A stretch of 64,000 nucleotides of DNA from UBA6623 sp965238125 (GTDB lineage: Bacteria; Acidobacteriota; Terriglobia; Bryobacterales; UBA6623): NCBI GenBank assembly GCA_965238125.1, contig OZ250179.1, positions 3,162,001 to 3,226,000 on the forward strand, given 5' to 3'. A model generated the notes under the pieces. The model did not search any database. It worked only from the letters and a program-made list of their open reading frames with translations, and had not been told where the DNA came from. The position numbers were made by a program, and so were the translations under genes. Shown in pieces: positions 33,785 to 42,108 of the stretch (position 1 is its first letter; every line of letters starts with the position of its first letter).

Positions 33785-33931
33785 AGAGATCCCAGAGCGC
33801 AAGCGACGGGCCGAGGGCAGGCGACCGCCACGCACTTCGGCTCCGCGTCTCCCCGAACCATTACGCTTTTCGGCACAGTCTTCCGTCTACTCGAAACGCT
33901 TGTGCTCTTGGCCCGTCGCTTGCACTCTGGG
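33785..33931. repeat. REP doublet (about 150 bp) next to IS110 copy A
   Basis: Two inverted copies of the GAGCGCAAGCGACGGGCC repeat at about 33791-33812 and 33907-33931 enclose ~95 bp. The interior, read from the IS side, has TTTCGAGTAGACGG, GTGCCGAAAAGCGTAA and GGTTCGGGGAGACGCGG. It aligns base by base with the interior of the doublet at 60030-60176 (roughly three quarters identical by eye). IS110 copy A is inserted in the arm at 33931. Confidence 0.65.
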
Positions 33932-34349
33932 CTTCCATGAGAGGTGGGTCGCTTGTCAAGGGCGGTCGTTGGGAGGCGTTGGTCGGTTTGTCGGATCCGG
34001 CCCGGGTCCTCATGCCTTGCGGCGCGTTGAGGACCGGGCTTCCATTCGCAGTGTTATCGGTCTCGTTGTTGACCTCTGCTGGTTGGGGTCCGGTCTTTCG
34101 GCGCTGCTCTCTCTGTTGCGGCTTCGACCCATCCTCGAAAGAATCGGCCTGCCTGCCCAGAGCCCGCAGTCACCGTGACACGATCTCGATTCTCCGCCGC
34201 GGCCTCGCTTCGTCCGCCCAATCCCCTACTCCCTTCCTTTCAACAGGAATCTTCTTGCCGCCGAGTCCCCGTTAGGGGGCTCGCGGATGTCCTCATCACG
34301 TTGCTTCATCCGAAACCGTTGCCGCCGACTGCGCCTCATCGTCCCTGCC
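33932..34349 (-). ncRNA. Candidate bridge-RNA region of IS110 copy A
   Basis: Long non-coding right end downstream of the transposase, where IS1111-type IS110 elements encode their bridge RNA. It contains GGGCTCTG (reverse complement of CAGAGCCC, the sequence spanning the insertion point) and ATGGAAGCCC (identical to the element's right end plus the first target bases). RNA boundaries and folding were not determined. Confidence 0.5.
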
Positions 34350-35546
34350 TTATGGGGAAACCGTTTCCGTCAGCCCGTGCAGCGGATCGTAGTTTTCTTG
34401 TTTCACCCACAACACATGCATCAGCACCGCCAACTTGCGCGCCACCGCCACCACCGCCCGCTTCTTCGCATGTCCTCCGCCGCGCGCCGCCAAACCCAAA
34501 CCCCAGCGCCTGAGCGTGGAGTCGGTCCCGAACGGCCCCAGCACCCAGTGCGCGCACTGAATCAACGTCCGCCGCAGCAGCGGATCTCCCGATTTCGTCA
34601 CGCCCAGCCGCAGTGACCGCTCGCCCGATTGGCGTTGCTTGGGACGCAGCCCCACCAGCGCGCCGACCTGCCGCGAACGCTTCACGCGGCCCGGGTCGTT
34701 GTCGAGCGCCAACACGAACGTCAACGCCGTCAGCGGCCCCACCCCTCCGATCGTTCGCAGCCGCTCGACCGCTGCGTATTGCTTGCCCAACGCGACGATT
34801 TGTTTGTCATATTCGCGGATCGTCGCGCCGAGGCTTTCGATTTGTGTCGCCACCCCCAACAACGCCGCGTGCAACACCTCGGGGCAGGCCTCCCGGACGC
34901 GCTCGACCCATTGGTTCTGGGCGCATCGGCCCAAGCGGATGCCGTGCGACTTCGCCATGCCGCGCAAACTCCCTTTCAATTTCGTGCGGCACTCGAGCAC
35001 GGCCTCGCGCGCCCGCAACAACGTGCGTTGTTGTTCGGTCTCGAGCTTGCGCGGCGCGACGGGATTCAACAGGGCCGGGTTGGTGCGTCCCAGCTCGGCC
35101 AACCAATAGGCGTCGTTGCGGTCGTTTTTCGAGTCGGATTGGCTGATTAAACGCAATTGCCGCGCGTCGGCGACGAGCACGTCGTGGGCGAGGGCGGCCA
35201 GGCGGCGGCGAATCCAGTTGCTGTGGCTGCCGGTTTCGATCACAATGCGCAGCCGCGGCCAACGGCGGAACCAGCGATCCAAGGCCTCCGGGCGGGTGGG
35301 GACTTGGCATTCCTCGAGGCTTTCGCCGGCGAGGTCGGTGAGCCGTACGAAGCAACGTTTGTCGCCGATGTCGACGCCGGCGACGGCGCAAATTTCGTTG
35401 TCTTTTTGCATCTGGATGCGTTGTTGCGCCAACTGTTGTTCGAGCTGGGTGAGTTGGCGGGTCTTCGCTTGTGAGCTGTCGGCTTTCTTGGTTTGGTGTT
35501 TGTCGGTTTGGTTCTTGTCGGTCTGTTGTTTGCTATTCTTCTTCAT
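34350..35546 (-). CDS. IS110-family transposase, copy A
   Basis: 398 residues from the ATG preceded by AAAGGAGG. The N-terminal 45 residues are Lys/Gln-rich (KKNSKQQTDKNQTDK…), then a DEDD RuvC-like domain (VAGVDIGDKRCFVRL; VIETGSHSNWIRRRL; SDSKNDRNDAYWLAEL) and the C-terminal Transposase_20 domain (LRTIGGVGPLTALTFVLAL, ALVGLRPKQRQSGERSLRLGVTKSGDPLLRRTLIQCAHW) with the conserved Ser region. Identical in translation to copies B and C, so transposition was recent. Confidence 0.93.
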   Translation of the reverse strand: MKKNSKQQTDKNQTDKHQTKKADSSQAKTRQLTQLEQQLAQQRIQMQKDNEICAVAGVDIGDKRCFVRLTDLAGESLEECQVPTRPEALDRWFRRWPRLRIVIETGSHSNWIRRRLAALAHDVLVADARQLRLISQSDSKNDRNDAYWLAELGRTNPALLNPVAPRKLETEQQRTLLRAREAVLECRTKLKGSLRGMAKSHGIRLGRCAQNQWVERVREACPEVLHAALLGVATQIESLGATIREYDKQIVALGKQYAAVERLRTIGGVGPLTALTFVLALDNDPGRVKRSRQVGALVGLRPKQRQSGERSLRLGVTKSGDPLLRRTLIQCAHWVLGPFGTDSTLRRWGLGLAARGGGHAKKRAVVAVARKLAVLMHVLWVKQENYDPLHGLTETVSP

Positions 35547-35729
35547 GGCTGGTCGCCTCCTTTTCAAAAATCCATTGCACCTCCCTTGTGGAGAAGTGCG
35601 CTGCTGCCGGTAGCCTACCGCTTCCCGGCTCCAAGCGACCAGCCTCTCATCCCATCTCTGTATCTGCGTTGCGAACTGTGTGCGCGACGGGAGGGTCTCC
35701 CACTTCTTTCATGGTTCCGCACCGGCGAA

Positions 35730-36167
35730 TCACAGGTCGGCCAGTTTCCGAGCCAGCCGACGAGCGGCCGCCGGTCCGGGAGTGGCCACAAAAATGGTGT
35801 CGTCACCGGCCACGGTGCCGACGACCTCCGCAAGGCCGGCCGTGTCCAGCACCAAGGCCACGGCATTCGCGCTCCCAGGATTCGTCTTGAGTACAACTAG
35901 GTTTTGCGCGACGGCCGACTGGCGAAGAAATTCACGCAGGACTCGTGAAAGATTGTCGGGCGAAGGCGCGGCTTGCGCTACGGCGTCGCGGTCGCGGTAA
36001 CCCTCCGGCGTCTTGACGATGGCGAGTTCGCGCAGGTCGCGCGAGAGAGTGACCTGGGTGGCTTCAATTCCCGTGCGAGCGAGTTCGGCGGCGAGTTCTT
36101 CCTGGGTGTGAAGAGTCTTCGCGCGAACGAGCTTTTGGAGTTCGGATTGGCGAAGTCGCTTGCTCAT
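35730..36167 (-). CDS. argR: Arginine repressor ArgR
   Basis: 145 residues. The N-terminal winged helix has RQSELQKLVRAKTLHTQEELAAELARTGIEATQVTLSRDLRELAIVKT, with the SR recognition helix; the C-terminal arginine-binding and oligomerisation domain has GTVAGDDTIFVATPG, the arginine-contacting Asp pair. It is the last gene of the argF-G-H-R operon and should repress it through the ARG box at 40093-40106 when arginine is abundant. IS110 copy A ends only 75 bp downstream. Confidence 0.93.
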   Translation of the reverse strand: MSKRLRQSELQKLVRAKTLHTQEELAAELARTGIEATQVTLSRDLRELAIVKTPEGYRDRDAVAQAAPSPDNLSRVLREFLRQSAVAQNLVVLKTNPGSANAVALVLDTAGLAEVVGTVAGDDTIFVATPGPAAARRLARKLADL

Positions 36168-36289
36168 GGATTGGCGGTGTTGTTAGGTCAACGCAGCGTA
36201 GGGGGACATCATGAGAGCGGGCCCGGGTGGAGAGCCCATCTCCGCGCTTCCTTTCGCCCCTTCAGGGCTTCACATTATTGGAGCCTTGA

Positions 36290-36322
36290 CCTAGGGTGCC
36301 GCCGTTCCGGCTCCACCCTAGG
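36290..36322. repeat. REP-like palindrome CCTAGGGTG...CACCCTAGG
   Basis: Arms CCTAGGGTG and CACCCTAGG with ~15 bases between them, in the gap between argH and argR. Preceded by CCCTTCAGGGC. It could reduce read-through from argH to argR. Confidence 0.6.
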
Positions 36323-36392
36323 CTAAATTCCCGCCGCCGCTTCGCGGCTCCCCAGAGCCTCAATGCCAAGCGCGTTGCCGGGTGCTCGGCCG

Positions 36393-37784
36393 TTACGTTT
36401 CATCGCCGCGCATCTCGGCCAGCCGTTTTCCCGCTGCTTCAAGCGCCTCCGCGACCGCGGCCGGAGCGGTTCCGCCCGGAACCGAGTGATTTTCGAGTGC
36501 CTGCCTCGCCGAGAGGAACCGCGCGGCTTCCGCATCGAATTCCGGAGCAACGTCTTGCAGTTGCTCCACCGTCCAGTCGCTTGGCTTCCTACCGGCGCGA
36601 ACGCTTTCGAGCACCAATGCCCCGACCACTTGATGGGCGCGATGGAACGGCACTCCGCCACGCGCCAAAACCTCGGCGAGCTCGGTAGCGCATGTCCAGC
36701 TTTCATCAGCGGCGGTTTCCATGGCTTCGGCATGGACCTTGGTCGTCTCGACCGATAAGCGCGTGACTTCGAGCGAGCCCGCGAGATGATCCGCAGCGTC
36801 GAACACAGGCGGCTTGTCTTCTTGCAAGTCGCGGTTATAGGCCAAGGGCAGCCCCTTGACCGTCATCATCAGCGCCGTGAGATCGCCGACAACGCGGCCT
36901 GCCTTGCCCCGCACCAGCTCAAAGGCATCGGGATTCTTCTTTTGCGGCATCAAGCTTGATCCGCTGGTGACTTCGTCGCCCAATTCCAGAAAACCGAATT
37001 CCTCGCTCGAATAGAGAATCCAATCTTCCGCCAACCGGCTCAGATGCAACATCGTCACCGAGGCCGCGTAGAGAAAATCGAGCGCGAAATCGCGGTCCGA
37101 AACGACGTCGAGGCTGTTCGCCGAGATGCGCGCGAAACCGAGTTCATCGGCCATCGCTTGGCGGTCAAAGGGAAAGCCGCTGCCGGCGAGCGCGCCGCTA
37201 CCCAACGGCAACACGTTCGTGCGGTCGAAGACCTGGCCGAAGCGCTCCCAATCGCGGGCGAACATTTCAAAGTAGGCGAGCAAATAATGGGCCCACAGAA
37301 CCGGCTGCCCCCGCCGCAAGTGCGTGTAACCGGGAAGCAAGGCCGCGGGTTCCCGCCGCGCGAAGGCGAGAAGCGCTTCCATCAGGTCGGTCAACCGACG
37401 GCGGTCGGCGCGAACCTCTTCGCGCAGCCACAGACGAAAGTCCGTCGCCACTTGTTCGTTGCGGCTGCGGCCGGTATGGATCTTGTCGGCGAGATCGCCG
37501 GCCTTTTCGCCGAGCTTGCGGATCACGAAGGTGTGGATGTCTTCGTCGTCGGCGCCGTCGAAGTAGTCGGCGGCTTGCGATTCGGTGAGAATTTCGTCGA
37601 AGGCCGCGCGAATGCGGTCGCGCTCGTCGGCGCTGAGAATGCCGACCCGCTCGAGCGCCGAAGCGAAAGCCTTCGAGCCGAGGACGTCGGCCTCGAGCAA
37701 GCGCCGGTCAAAGTCGAGAGATCTCGAGAACCGCTCGAACAGTTCCGCCGGGCCGGATTCGAATCTGCCTCCCCACAATTTCAT
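36393..37784 (-). CDS. argH: Argininosuccinate lyase
   Basis: 463 residues, full length. MKLWGGRFESGPAELFERFSRSLDFDRRL start and the fumarase/aspartase-superfamily signature GSSLMPQKKNPDAFE with catalytic Ser; TGRSRNEQVATDFRLW and YTHLRRGQPVLWAHYLLAYFE also match. It cleaves argininosuccinate to arginine and fumarate, the last step of arginine synthesis. 52 bp downstream of argG. Confidence 0.95.
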   Translation of the reverse strand: MKLWGGRFESGPAELFERFSRSLDFDRRLLEADVLGSKAFASALERVGILSADERDRIRAAFDEILTESQAADYFDGADDEDIHTFVIRKLGEKAGDLADKIHTGRSRNEQVATDFRLWLREEVRADRRRLTDLMEALLAFARREPAALLPGYTHLRRGQPVLWAHYLLAYFEMFARDWERFGQVFDRTNVLPLGSGALAGSGFPFDRQAMADELGFARISANSLDVVSDRDFALDFLYAASVTMLHLSRLAEDWILYSSEEFGFLELGDEVTSGSSLMPQKKNPDAFELVRGKAGRVVGDLTALMMTVKGLPLAYNRDLQEDKPPVFDAADHLAGSLEVTRLSVETTKVHAEAMETAADESWTCATELAEVLARGGVPFHRAHQVVGALVLESVRAGRKPSDWTVEQLQDVAPEFDAEAARFLSARQALENHSVPGGTAPAAVAEALEAAGKRLAEMRGDET

Positions 37785-37836
37785 CGTCGTGAACCGTTTG
37801 ACCGTGAACCGTGGGCCGTGAACCGACCGCGCACCT

Positions 37837-39039
37837 CTACTTCCTTGTCGCGGTGGCGCGCACCTTGATCGGCAGCCCGATCAGGTTGATAAAACCGGCG
37901 GCGTCCTTTTGATCGTAGTCGGCGCCCATCGTGAAGCTGGCGACGCTTTTCGAGTACAGCGAATAGGGCGAGGTGCGACTGAGAACATCGACGTGCCCCT
38001 TGTAGAGCCGCAGTACGACTTCGCCCGTGACCGTCTTCTGGGTTTCCGTAATGAACCCGTCGAGGGCTTCCCGCAAAGGCGTGAACCATTGTCCGTTGTA
38101 AACCAGCTCCGCATAGTCGAGCGCAATTTTCTGCTTGTAGTGGGCCGTCGCGCGGTCAAGCGTCAGGCTTTCGATCTCGCGGTGGGCCGCCATGAGAATG
38201 GTCCCTCCCGGGGTCTCGTAACAGCCGCGCGATTTCATGCCGACGAAACGGTTTTCGACCAAGTCGACGCGGCCGACGCCGTGAAGACCGCCCAGTTCGT
38301 TCAGCGTTTCGACGATTCCGCGGGCGCTAAGTTTTTTCCCGTCGACCGACACGGGCGTCCCCTGCTCGAAGGCGATGGTCACCTGGGCCGCCTCGTCGGG
38401 GGCGTCTTCGGGGCTGCTGGAGATCATCCAAACCCCATCGCTCGGGGCATTGGCGGGGTCTTCGAGCTCGCCGCCCTCGTGCGACAGATGCCACAAGTTG
38501 CGGTCGCGGCTGTAGATCTTCGCCTTCGACTGATCGATGGGAATGTCATGCGCCTGCGCGTAGTCGATGGCGTCCTCGCGCGAGGTGATCGACCACTCCC
38601 TCCACGGCGCGATGACCGGCAGATGCGGCGCCAAGGCTTTATAGGTCAGCTCGAAACGCACCTGGTCGTTGCCCTTGCCGGTGGCCCCGTGGGAAAGCGC
38701 GTCGCAACCGGTCTCAAGCGCGACCTCGACTTGGCGCTTGGCGAGCAACGGCCGCGCAATCGAGGTGCCCAGCAAATACTTGTCCTCGTAGACGGCGCCG
38801 GAACGCACCATCGGCCAAACATAGTCGCGGACGAATTCCTCGCGCATGTCCTCAACAAAGACTTCGGAGGCGCCGCTGTTGCGGGCCTTTTCGACTATGC
38901 CGTCGAGCTCGTCGCCGCCCTGCCCGATGTCGCCGCACACCGCGACGACCTCGCAGCCGTAGTTTTCCCGCAGCCAGGGGATGATGATCGATGTATCGAG
39001 TCCGCCCGAGTAGGCGAGAGAGACTTTCTTCGGTTTCAT
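37837..39039 (-). CDS. argG: Argininosuccinate synthase
   Basis: About 400 residues from the Met in MKPKKVSLAYSGGLDTSIIIPWL; the 18 upstream in-frame codons are not family-like. The PP-loop SGGLDTS binds ATP; FVEDMREEFVRDYVWPMVRSGAVYEDKYLLGTSIARPLLA, HGATGKGNDQVRFEL and VENRFVGMKSRGCYETPGG are typical. It joins citrulline and aspartate. It lies ~58 bp after argF and just before argH in the operon. Confidence 0.95.
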   Translation of the reverse strand: MKPKKVSLAYSGGLDTSIIIPWLRENYGCEVVAVCGDIGQGGDELDGIVEKARNSGASEVFVEDMREEFVRDYVWPMVRSGAVYEDKYLLGTSIARPLLAKRQVEVALETGCDALSHGATGKGNDQVRFELTYKALAPHLPVIAPWREWSITSREDAIDYAQAHDIPIDQSKAKIYSRDRNLWHLSHEGGELEDPANAPSDGVWMISSSPEDAPDEAAQVTIAFEQGTPVSVDGKKLSARGIVETLNELGGLHGVGRVDLVENRFVGMKSRGCYETPGGTILMAAHREIESLTLDRATAHYKQKIALDYAELVYNGQWFTPLREALDGFITETQKTVTGEVVLRLYKGHVDVLSRTSPYSLYSKSVASFTMGADYDQKDAAGFINLIGLPIKVRATATRK

Positions 39040-39097
39040 CATTTTCCGTTGCTTTCCGTTGCCCTTTTTTCGTTGCCGAGCGATTCCCGACACGGTT

Positions 39098-40078
39098 CTA
39101 TTTCTTTTCCGCTTTGTCGTGCGAGCCGATCATCATCAAAAGCAGCGCCTTCTGCGCATGCAAACGGTTCTCCGCCTGATCGAAAACCACCGAACCGGCC
39201 GATTCCATCACGGCGTCGGTGACTTCCTCTCCCCGAGACGCCGGCAAGCAATGCATGAAGACAGCGTCGGGCCGCGCCGACCCCATCAACTGCTCGGTGA
39301 CTTGATAGTCACTGAACGCGATGCGGCGCTGTTGGGTTTCCGCCTCCCAACCCATGCTGGTCCACATGTCCGTGTAGACGCCGACGGCGTCTTTCACCGC
39401 CTCGACCGGATCGTAGGTCAAGGCGATCTTGTTGTCGGCGTCCTCGCACAGCTCGTTTGCGCGGGCCGTAATCTCGGGATCAGGCTCGTAGCCCGGCGGG
39501 GTGGCGACGGTCAGCGAAACCCCCAGCCGCGCCGCGCACAGCATCAGTGAATGGGCGACATTGTTGCCGTCGCCGATGAAGGCCATCTTCAACCCGGCAA
39601 GCGGACCACGGTGCTCTTCGAGCGTCTGAAAGTCCGCCAACGCCTGGCAGGGGTGATAGCGCCCGCTCAATGCGTTGATGATGGGAACCGACGACCATTG
39701 AGCCAAGTCCTCGAGCGTACTTTGGTCGAACGTGCGGGCCACCACGGCGTCGACCCAGCGGTCGAAATTCCGCGCCATGTCGCGGGCCGGCTCGCGCTCG
39801 CCGATACGGCCCTCGCGCTGGTCGAGATAAATCGAATCGCCGCCCAATTGTTTGATCGCCAACTCGAAGGTCACGCGCGTGCGCAACGACGGCTTTTCGA
39901 AAACCAAGGCGACGTAGCGCCGCGCCAGCGCCGAGGCGTAGTCGCCGGGCGAAGCCTTCACGCGCCGCGCCAGCGCCAGCAGGGTCCGCAGCTCCTCGCT
40001 CGTGAGATCAAGGTCGCTCAGCAGGTGAGGAGCGGCAATCTGCGGCCGTGTGGTCGATGATGGGACGGAAGCGGGCAT
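39098..40078 (-). CDS. argF: Ornithine carbamoyltransferase
   Basis: 326 residues from the ATG at 40078 (AAGAGGCGC upstream). The long frame beyond it runs into IS110 copy B and is not coding. Carbamoyl-phosphate loop EKPSLRTRVTFE, HPCQALADFQT, ornithine region DMWTSMGWE and HCLPA are present. It forms citrulline in arginine synthesis and is the first gene of the argFGHR operon, with an ARG box 15-28 bases upstream. Confidence 0.94.
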   Translation of the reverse strand: MPASVPSSTTRPQIAAPHLLSDLDLTSEELRTLLALARRVKASPGDYASALARRYVALVFEKPSLRTRVTFELAIKQLGGDSIYLDQREGRIGEREPARDMARNFDRWVDAVVARTFDQSTLEDLAQWSSVPIINALSGRYHPCQALADFQTLEEHRGPLAGLKMAFIGDGNNVAHSLMLCAARLGVSLTVATPPGYEPDPEITARANELCEDADNKIALTYDPVEAVKDAVGVYTDMWTSMGWEAETQQRRIAFSDYQVTEQLMGSARPDAVFMHCLPASRGEEVTDAVMESAGSVVFDQAENRLHAQKALLLMMIGSHDKAEKK

Positions 40079-40092
40079 AGGCGCCTCTTGAA

Positions 40093-40106
40093 TGAATAAT
40101 AATTCA
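40093..40106. promoter_or_regulatory. ARG box (ArgR operator) upstream of argF
   Basis: TGAATAATAATTCA fits the ARG box consensus TNAATWWWWATTNA exactly and is a perfect dyad. It lies 15 bases upstream of the argF start. A second, weaker half-match (AGAATAATTA) follows at 40113-40122, near the usual spacing of paired boxes. The region 40081-40130 is strikingly AT-rich against its surroundings and must hold the operon promoter. ArgR is encoded at the end of the same operon. Confidence 0.8.
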
Positions 40107-40299
40107 GTAAATAGAATAATTACACATTCCACGATCGAAGGCAAGCGCCTTTCTGTTCCGGCCGGAATGAACGGTGCGGCAACTACAGAGATGAGATGAG
40201 AGGCTGGTCGCTTGGAGCCGGGAAGCGGTAGGCTACCGGCAGCAGCGCACTTCTCCACAAGGGAGGTGCAATGGATTTTTGAAAAGGAGGCGACCAGCC

Positions 40300-41496
40300 A
40301 TGAAGAAGAATAGCAAACAACAGACCGACAAGAACCAAACCGACAAACACCAAACCAAGAAAGCCGACAGCTCACAAGCGAAGACCCGCCAACTCACCCA
40401 GCTCGAACAACAGTTGGCGCAACAACGCATCCAGATGCAAAAAGACAACGAAATTTGCGCCGTCGCCGGCGTCGACATCGGCGACAAACGTTGCTTCGTA
40501 CGGCTCACCGACCTCGCCGGCGAAAGCCTCGAGGAATGCCAAGTCCCCACCCGCCCGGAGGCCTTGGATCGCTGGTTCCGCCGTTGGCCGCGGCTGCGCA
40601 TTGTGATCGAAACCGGCAGCCACAGCAACTGGATTCGCCGCCGCCTGGCCGCCCTCGCCCACGACGTGCTCGTCGCCGACGCGCGGCAATTGCGTTTAAT
40701 CAGCCAATCCGACTCGAAAAACGACCGCAACGACGCCTATTGGTTGGCCGAGCTGGGACGCACCAACCCGGCCCTGTTGAATCCCGTCGCGCCGCGCAAG
40801 CTCGAGACCGAACAACAACGCACGTTGTTGCGGGCGCGCGAGGCCGTGCTCGAGTGCCGCACGAAATTGAAAGGGAGTTTGCGCGGCATGGCGAAGTCGC
40901 ACGGCATCCGCTTGGGCCGATGCGCCCAGAACCAATGGGTCGAGCGCGTCCGGGAGGCCTGCCCCGAGGTGTTGCACGCGGCGTTGTTGGGGGTGGCGAC
41001 ACAAATCGAAAGCCTCGGCGCGACGATCCGCGAATATGACAAACAAATCGTCGCGTTGGGCAAGCAATACGCAGCGGTCGAGCGGCTGCGAACGATCGGA
41101 GGGGTGGGGCCGCTGACGGCGTTGACGTTCGTGTTGGCGCTCGACAACGACCCGGGCCGCGTGAAGCGTTCGCGGCAGGTCGGCGCGCTGGTGGGGCTGC
41201 GTCCCAAGCAACGCCAATCGGGCGAGCGGTCACTGCGGCTGGGCGTGACGAAATCGGGAGATCCGCTGCTGCGGCGGACGTTGATTCAGTGCGCGCACTG
41301 GGTGCTGGGGCCGTTCGGGACCGACTCCACGCTCAGGCGCTGGGGTTTGGGTTTGGCGGCGCGCGGCGGAGGACATGCGAAGAAGCGGGCGGTGGTGGCG
41401 GTGGCGCGCAAGTTGGCGGTGCTGATGCATGTGTTGTGGGTGAAACAAGAAAACTACGATCCGCTGCACGGGCTGACGGAAACGGTTTCCCCATAA
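40300..41496 (+). CDS. IS110-family transposase, copy B
   Basis: 398 residues, identical in translation to copies A and C. DEDD RuvC-like N-terminal domain and Transposase_20 C-terminal domain intact. Ribosome site AAAGGAGG eight bases before the ATG; the upstream in-frame TTG seven codons earlier overlaps that site and is unlikely. Confidence 0.93.
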   Translation: MKKNSKQQTDKNQTDKHQTKKADSSQAKTRQLTQLEQQLAQQRIQMQKDNEICAVAGVDIGDKRCFVRLTDLAGESLEECQVPTRPEALDRWFRRWPRLRIVIETGSHSNWIRRRLAALAHDVLVADARQLRLISQSDSKNDRNDAYWLAELGRTNPALLNPVAPRKLETEQQRTLLRAREAVLECRTKLKGSLRGMAKSHGIRLGRCAQNQWVERVREACPEVLHAALLGVATQIESLGATIREYDKQIVALGKQYAAVERLRTIGGVGPLTALTFVLALDNDPGRVKRSRQVGALVGLRPKQRQSGERSLRLGVTKSGDPLLRRTLIQCAHWVLGPFGTDSTLRRWGLGLAARGGGHAKKRAVVAVARKLAVLMHVLWVKQENYDPLHGLTETVSP

Positions 41497-41914
41497 GGCA
41501 GGGACGATGAGGCGCAGTCGGCGGCAACGGTTTCGGATGAAGCAACGTGATGAGGACATCCGCGAGCCCCCTAACGGGGACTCGGCGGCAAGAAGATTCC
41601 TGTTGAAAGGAAGGGAGTAGGGGATTGGGCGGACGAAGCGAGGCCGCGGCGGAGAATCGAGATCGTGTCACGGTGACTGCGGGCTCTGGGCAGGCAGGCC
41701 GATTCTTTCGAGGATGGGTCGAAGCCGCAACAGAGAGAGCAGCGCCGAAAGACCGGACCCCAACCAGCAGAGGTCAACAACGAGACCGATAACACTGCGA
41801 ATGGAAGCCCGGTCCTCAACGCGCCGCAAGGCATGAGGACCCGGGCCGGATCCGACAAACCGACCAACGCCTCCCAACGACCGCCCTTGACAAGCGACCC
41901 ACCTCTCATGGAAG
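41497..41914 (+). ncRNA. Candidate bridge-RNA region of IS110 copy B
   Basis: 418-bp non-coding right end, the same in all three copies. GGGCTCTG at 41681-41688 is complementary to the target junction; ATGGAAGCCC at 41801-41810 matches the donor right end at the present junction. Stem candidates such as CCCCTAACGGGG at 41569-41580 are visible. Function assigned by analogy with IS1111-type elements. Confidence 0.5.
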
Positions 41915-42044
41915 CCCAGAGCGCAAGCGACGGGCCAAGGTCGTCGGCGCAACCCGGGAAGCGTTCCGGTTCCCAATCGAGAAAGGCGCGTTAGGATAGC
42001 AGTTGCTTGGCCGGTCGCTTGCGCTCGGGGCTCTGTAGTTGCGG
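41915..42044. repeat. REP doublet next to IS110 copy B
   Basis: GAGCGCAAGCGACGGGCCAA at about 41919-41938 and the inverted copy CTTGGCCGGTCGCTTGCGCT at 42006-42025, continuing GGGGCTCTGTAGTTGC to 42044. The outer flanks also match in inverted order (GCAACTACAGAG left of the IS, CTCTGTAGTTGC here). The ~70-bp interior differs from the doublets near copies A and C. Confidence 0.7.
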
Positions 42045-42108
42045 GTTGGGGCGTTTTCCGTAAACTGGGTTATGGGCGGCACGATGGGCCCGCTTTCGTT
42101 GAACGATC

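Larger units (their letters stand above)
33932..35655 (-). mobile_element. IS110-family (IS1111 subgroup) insertion sequence, copy A (1724 bp)
   Basis: Delimited by comparison with copies B and C (one base of ambiguity). It has no terminal inverted repeats but subterminal ones: ATGAGAGG-NN-GGTCGCTTG about 5 bases inside each end (17 of 19 match). No target duplication. It is inserted in a GCTTGCGCTC...GGGCTCTG repeat; the target halves are at 33907-33931 and 35656-35670. The 418-bp right end (33932-34349) is non-coding and matches copies B and C. Confidence 0.9.
40191..41914 (+). mobile_element. IS110-family (IS1111 subgroup) insertion sequence, copy B (1724 bp)
   Basis: Same length as copies A and C, with one base different in the first five. 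Target halves: CAACTACAGAG at 40180-40190 and CCCAGAGCGCAAGCGACGGG at 41915-41934. It lies ~60 bp upstream of the ARG box and is inverted relative to copy A, so the two copies bracket the arg operon. Confidence 0.92.

Noticed and set aside
34629..35391. Several 150-194 codon frames overlapping the IS110 transposase in other frames
   Set aside because: Arg/Pro/Ala-rich shadow translations; the transposase frame accounts for the sequence.
39098..40375. argF start at 40375 giving a 425-residue protein
   Set aside because: The extra 99 codons run through the ARG box and into IS110 copy B; the ATG at 40078 matches the family N-terminus.
33932..41914. Composite transposon carrying the arginine operon
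   Set aside because: IS110 copies are in inverted orientation, each inserted in its own REP target with target halves present on both sides, and the cargo is a housekeeping operon; independent insertion is simpler.
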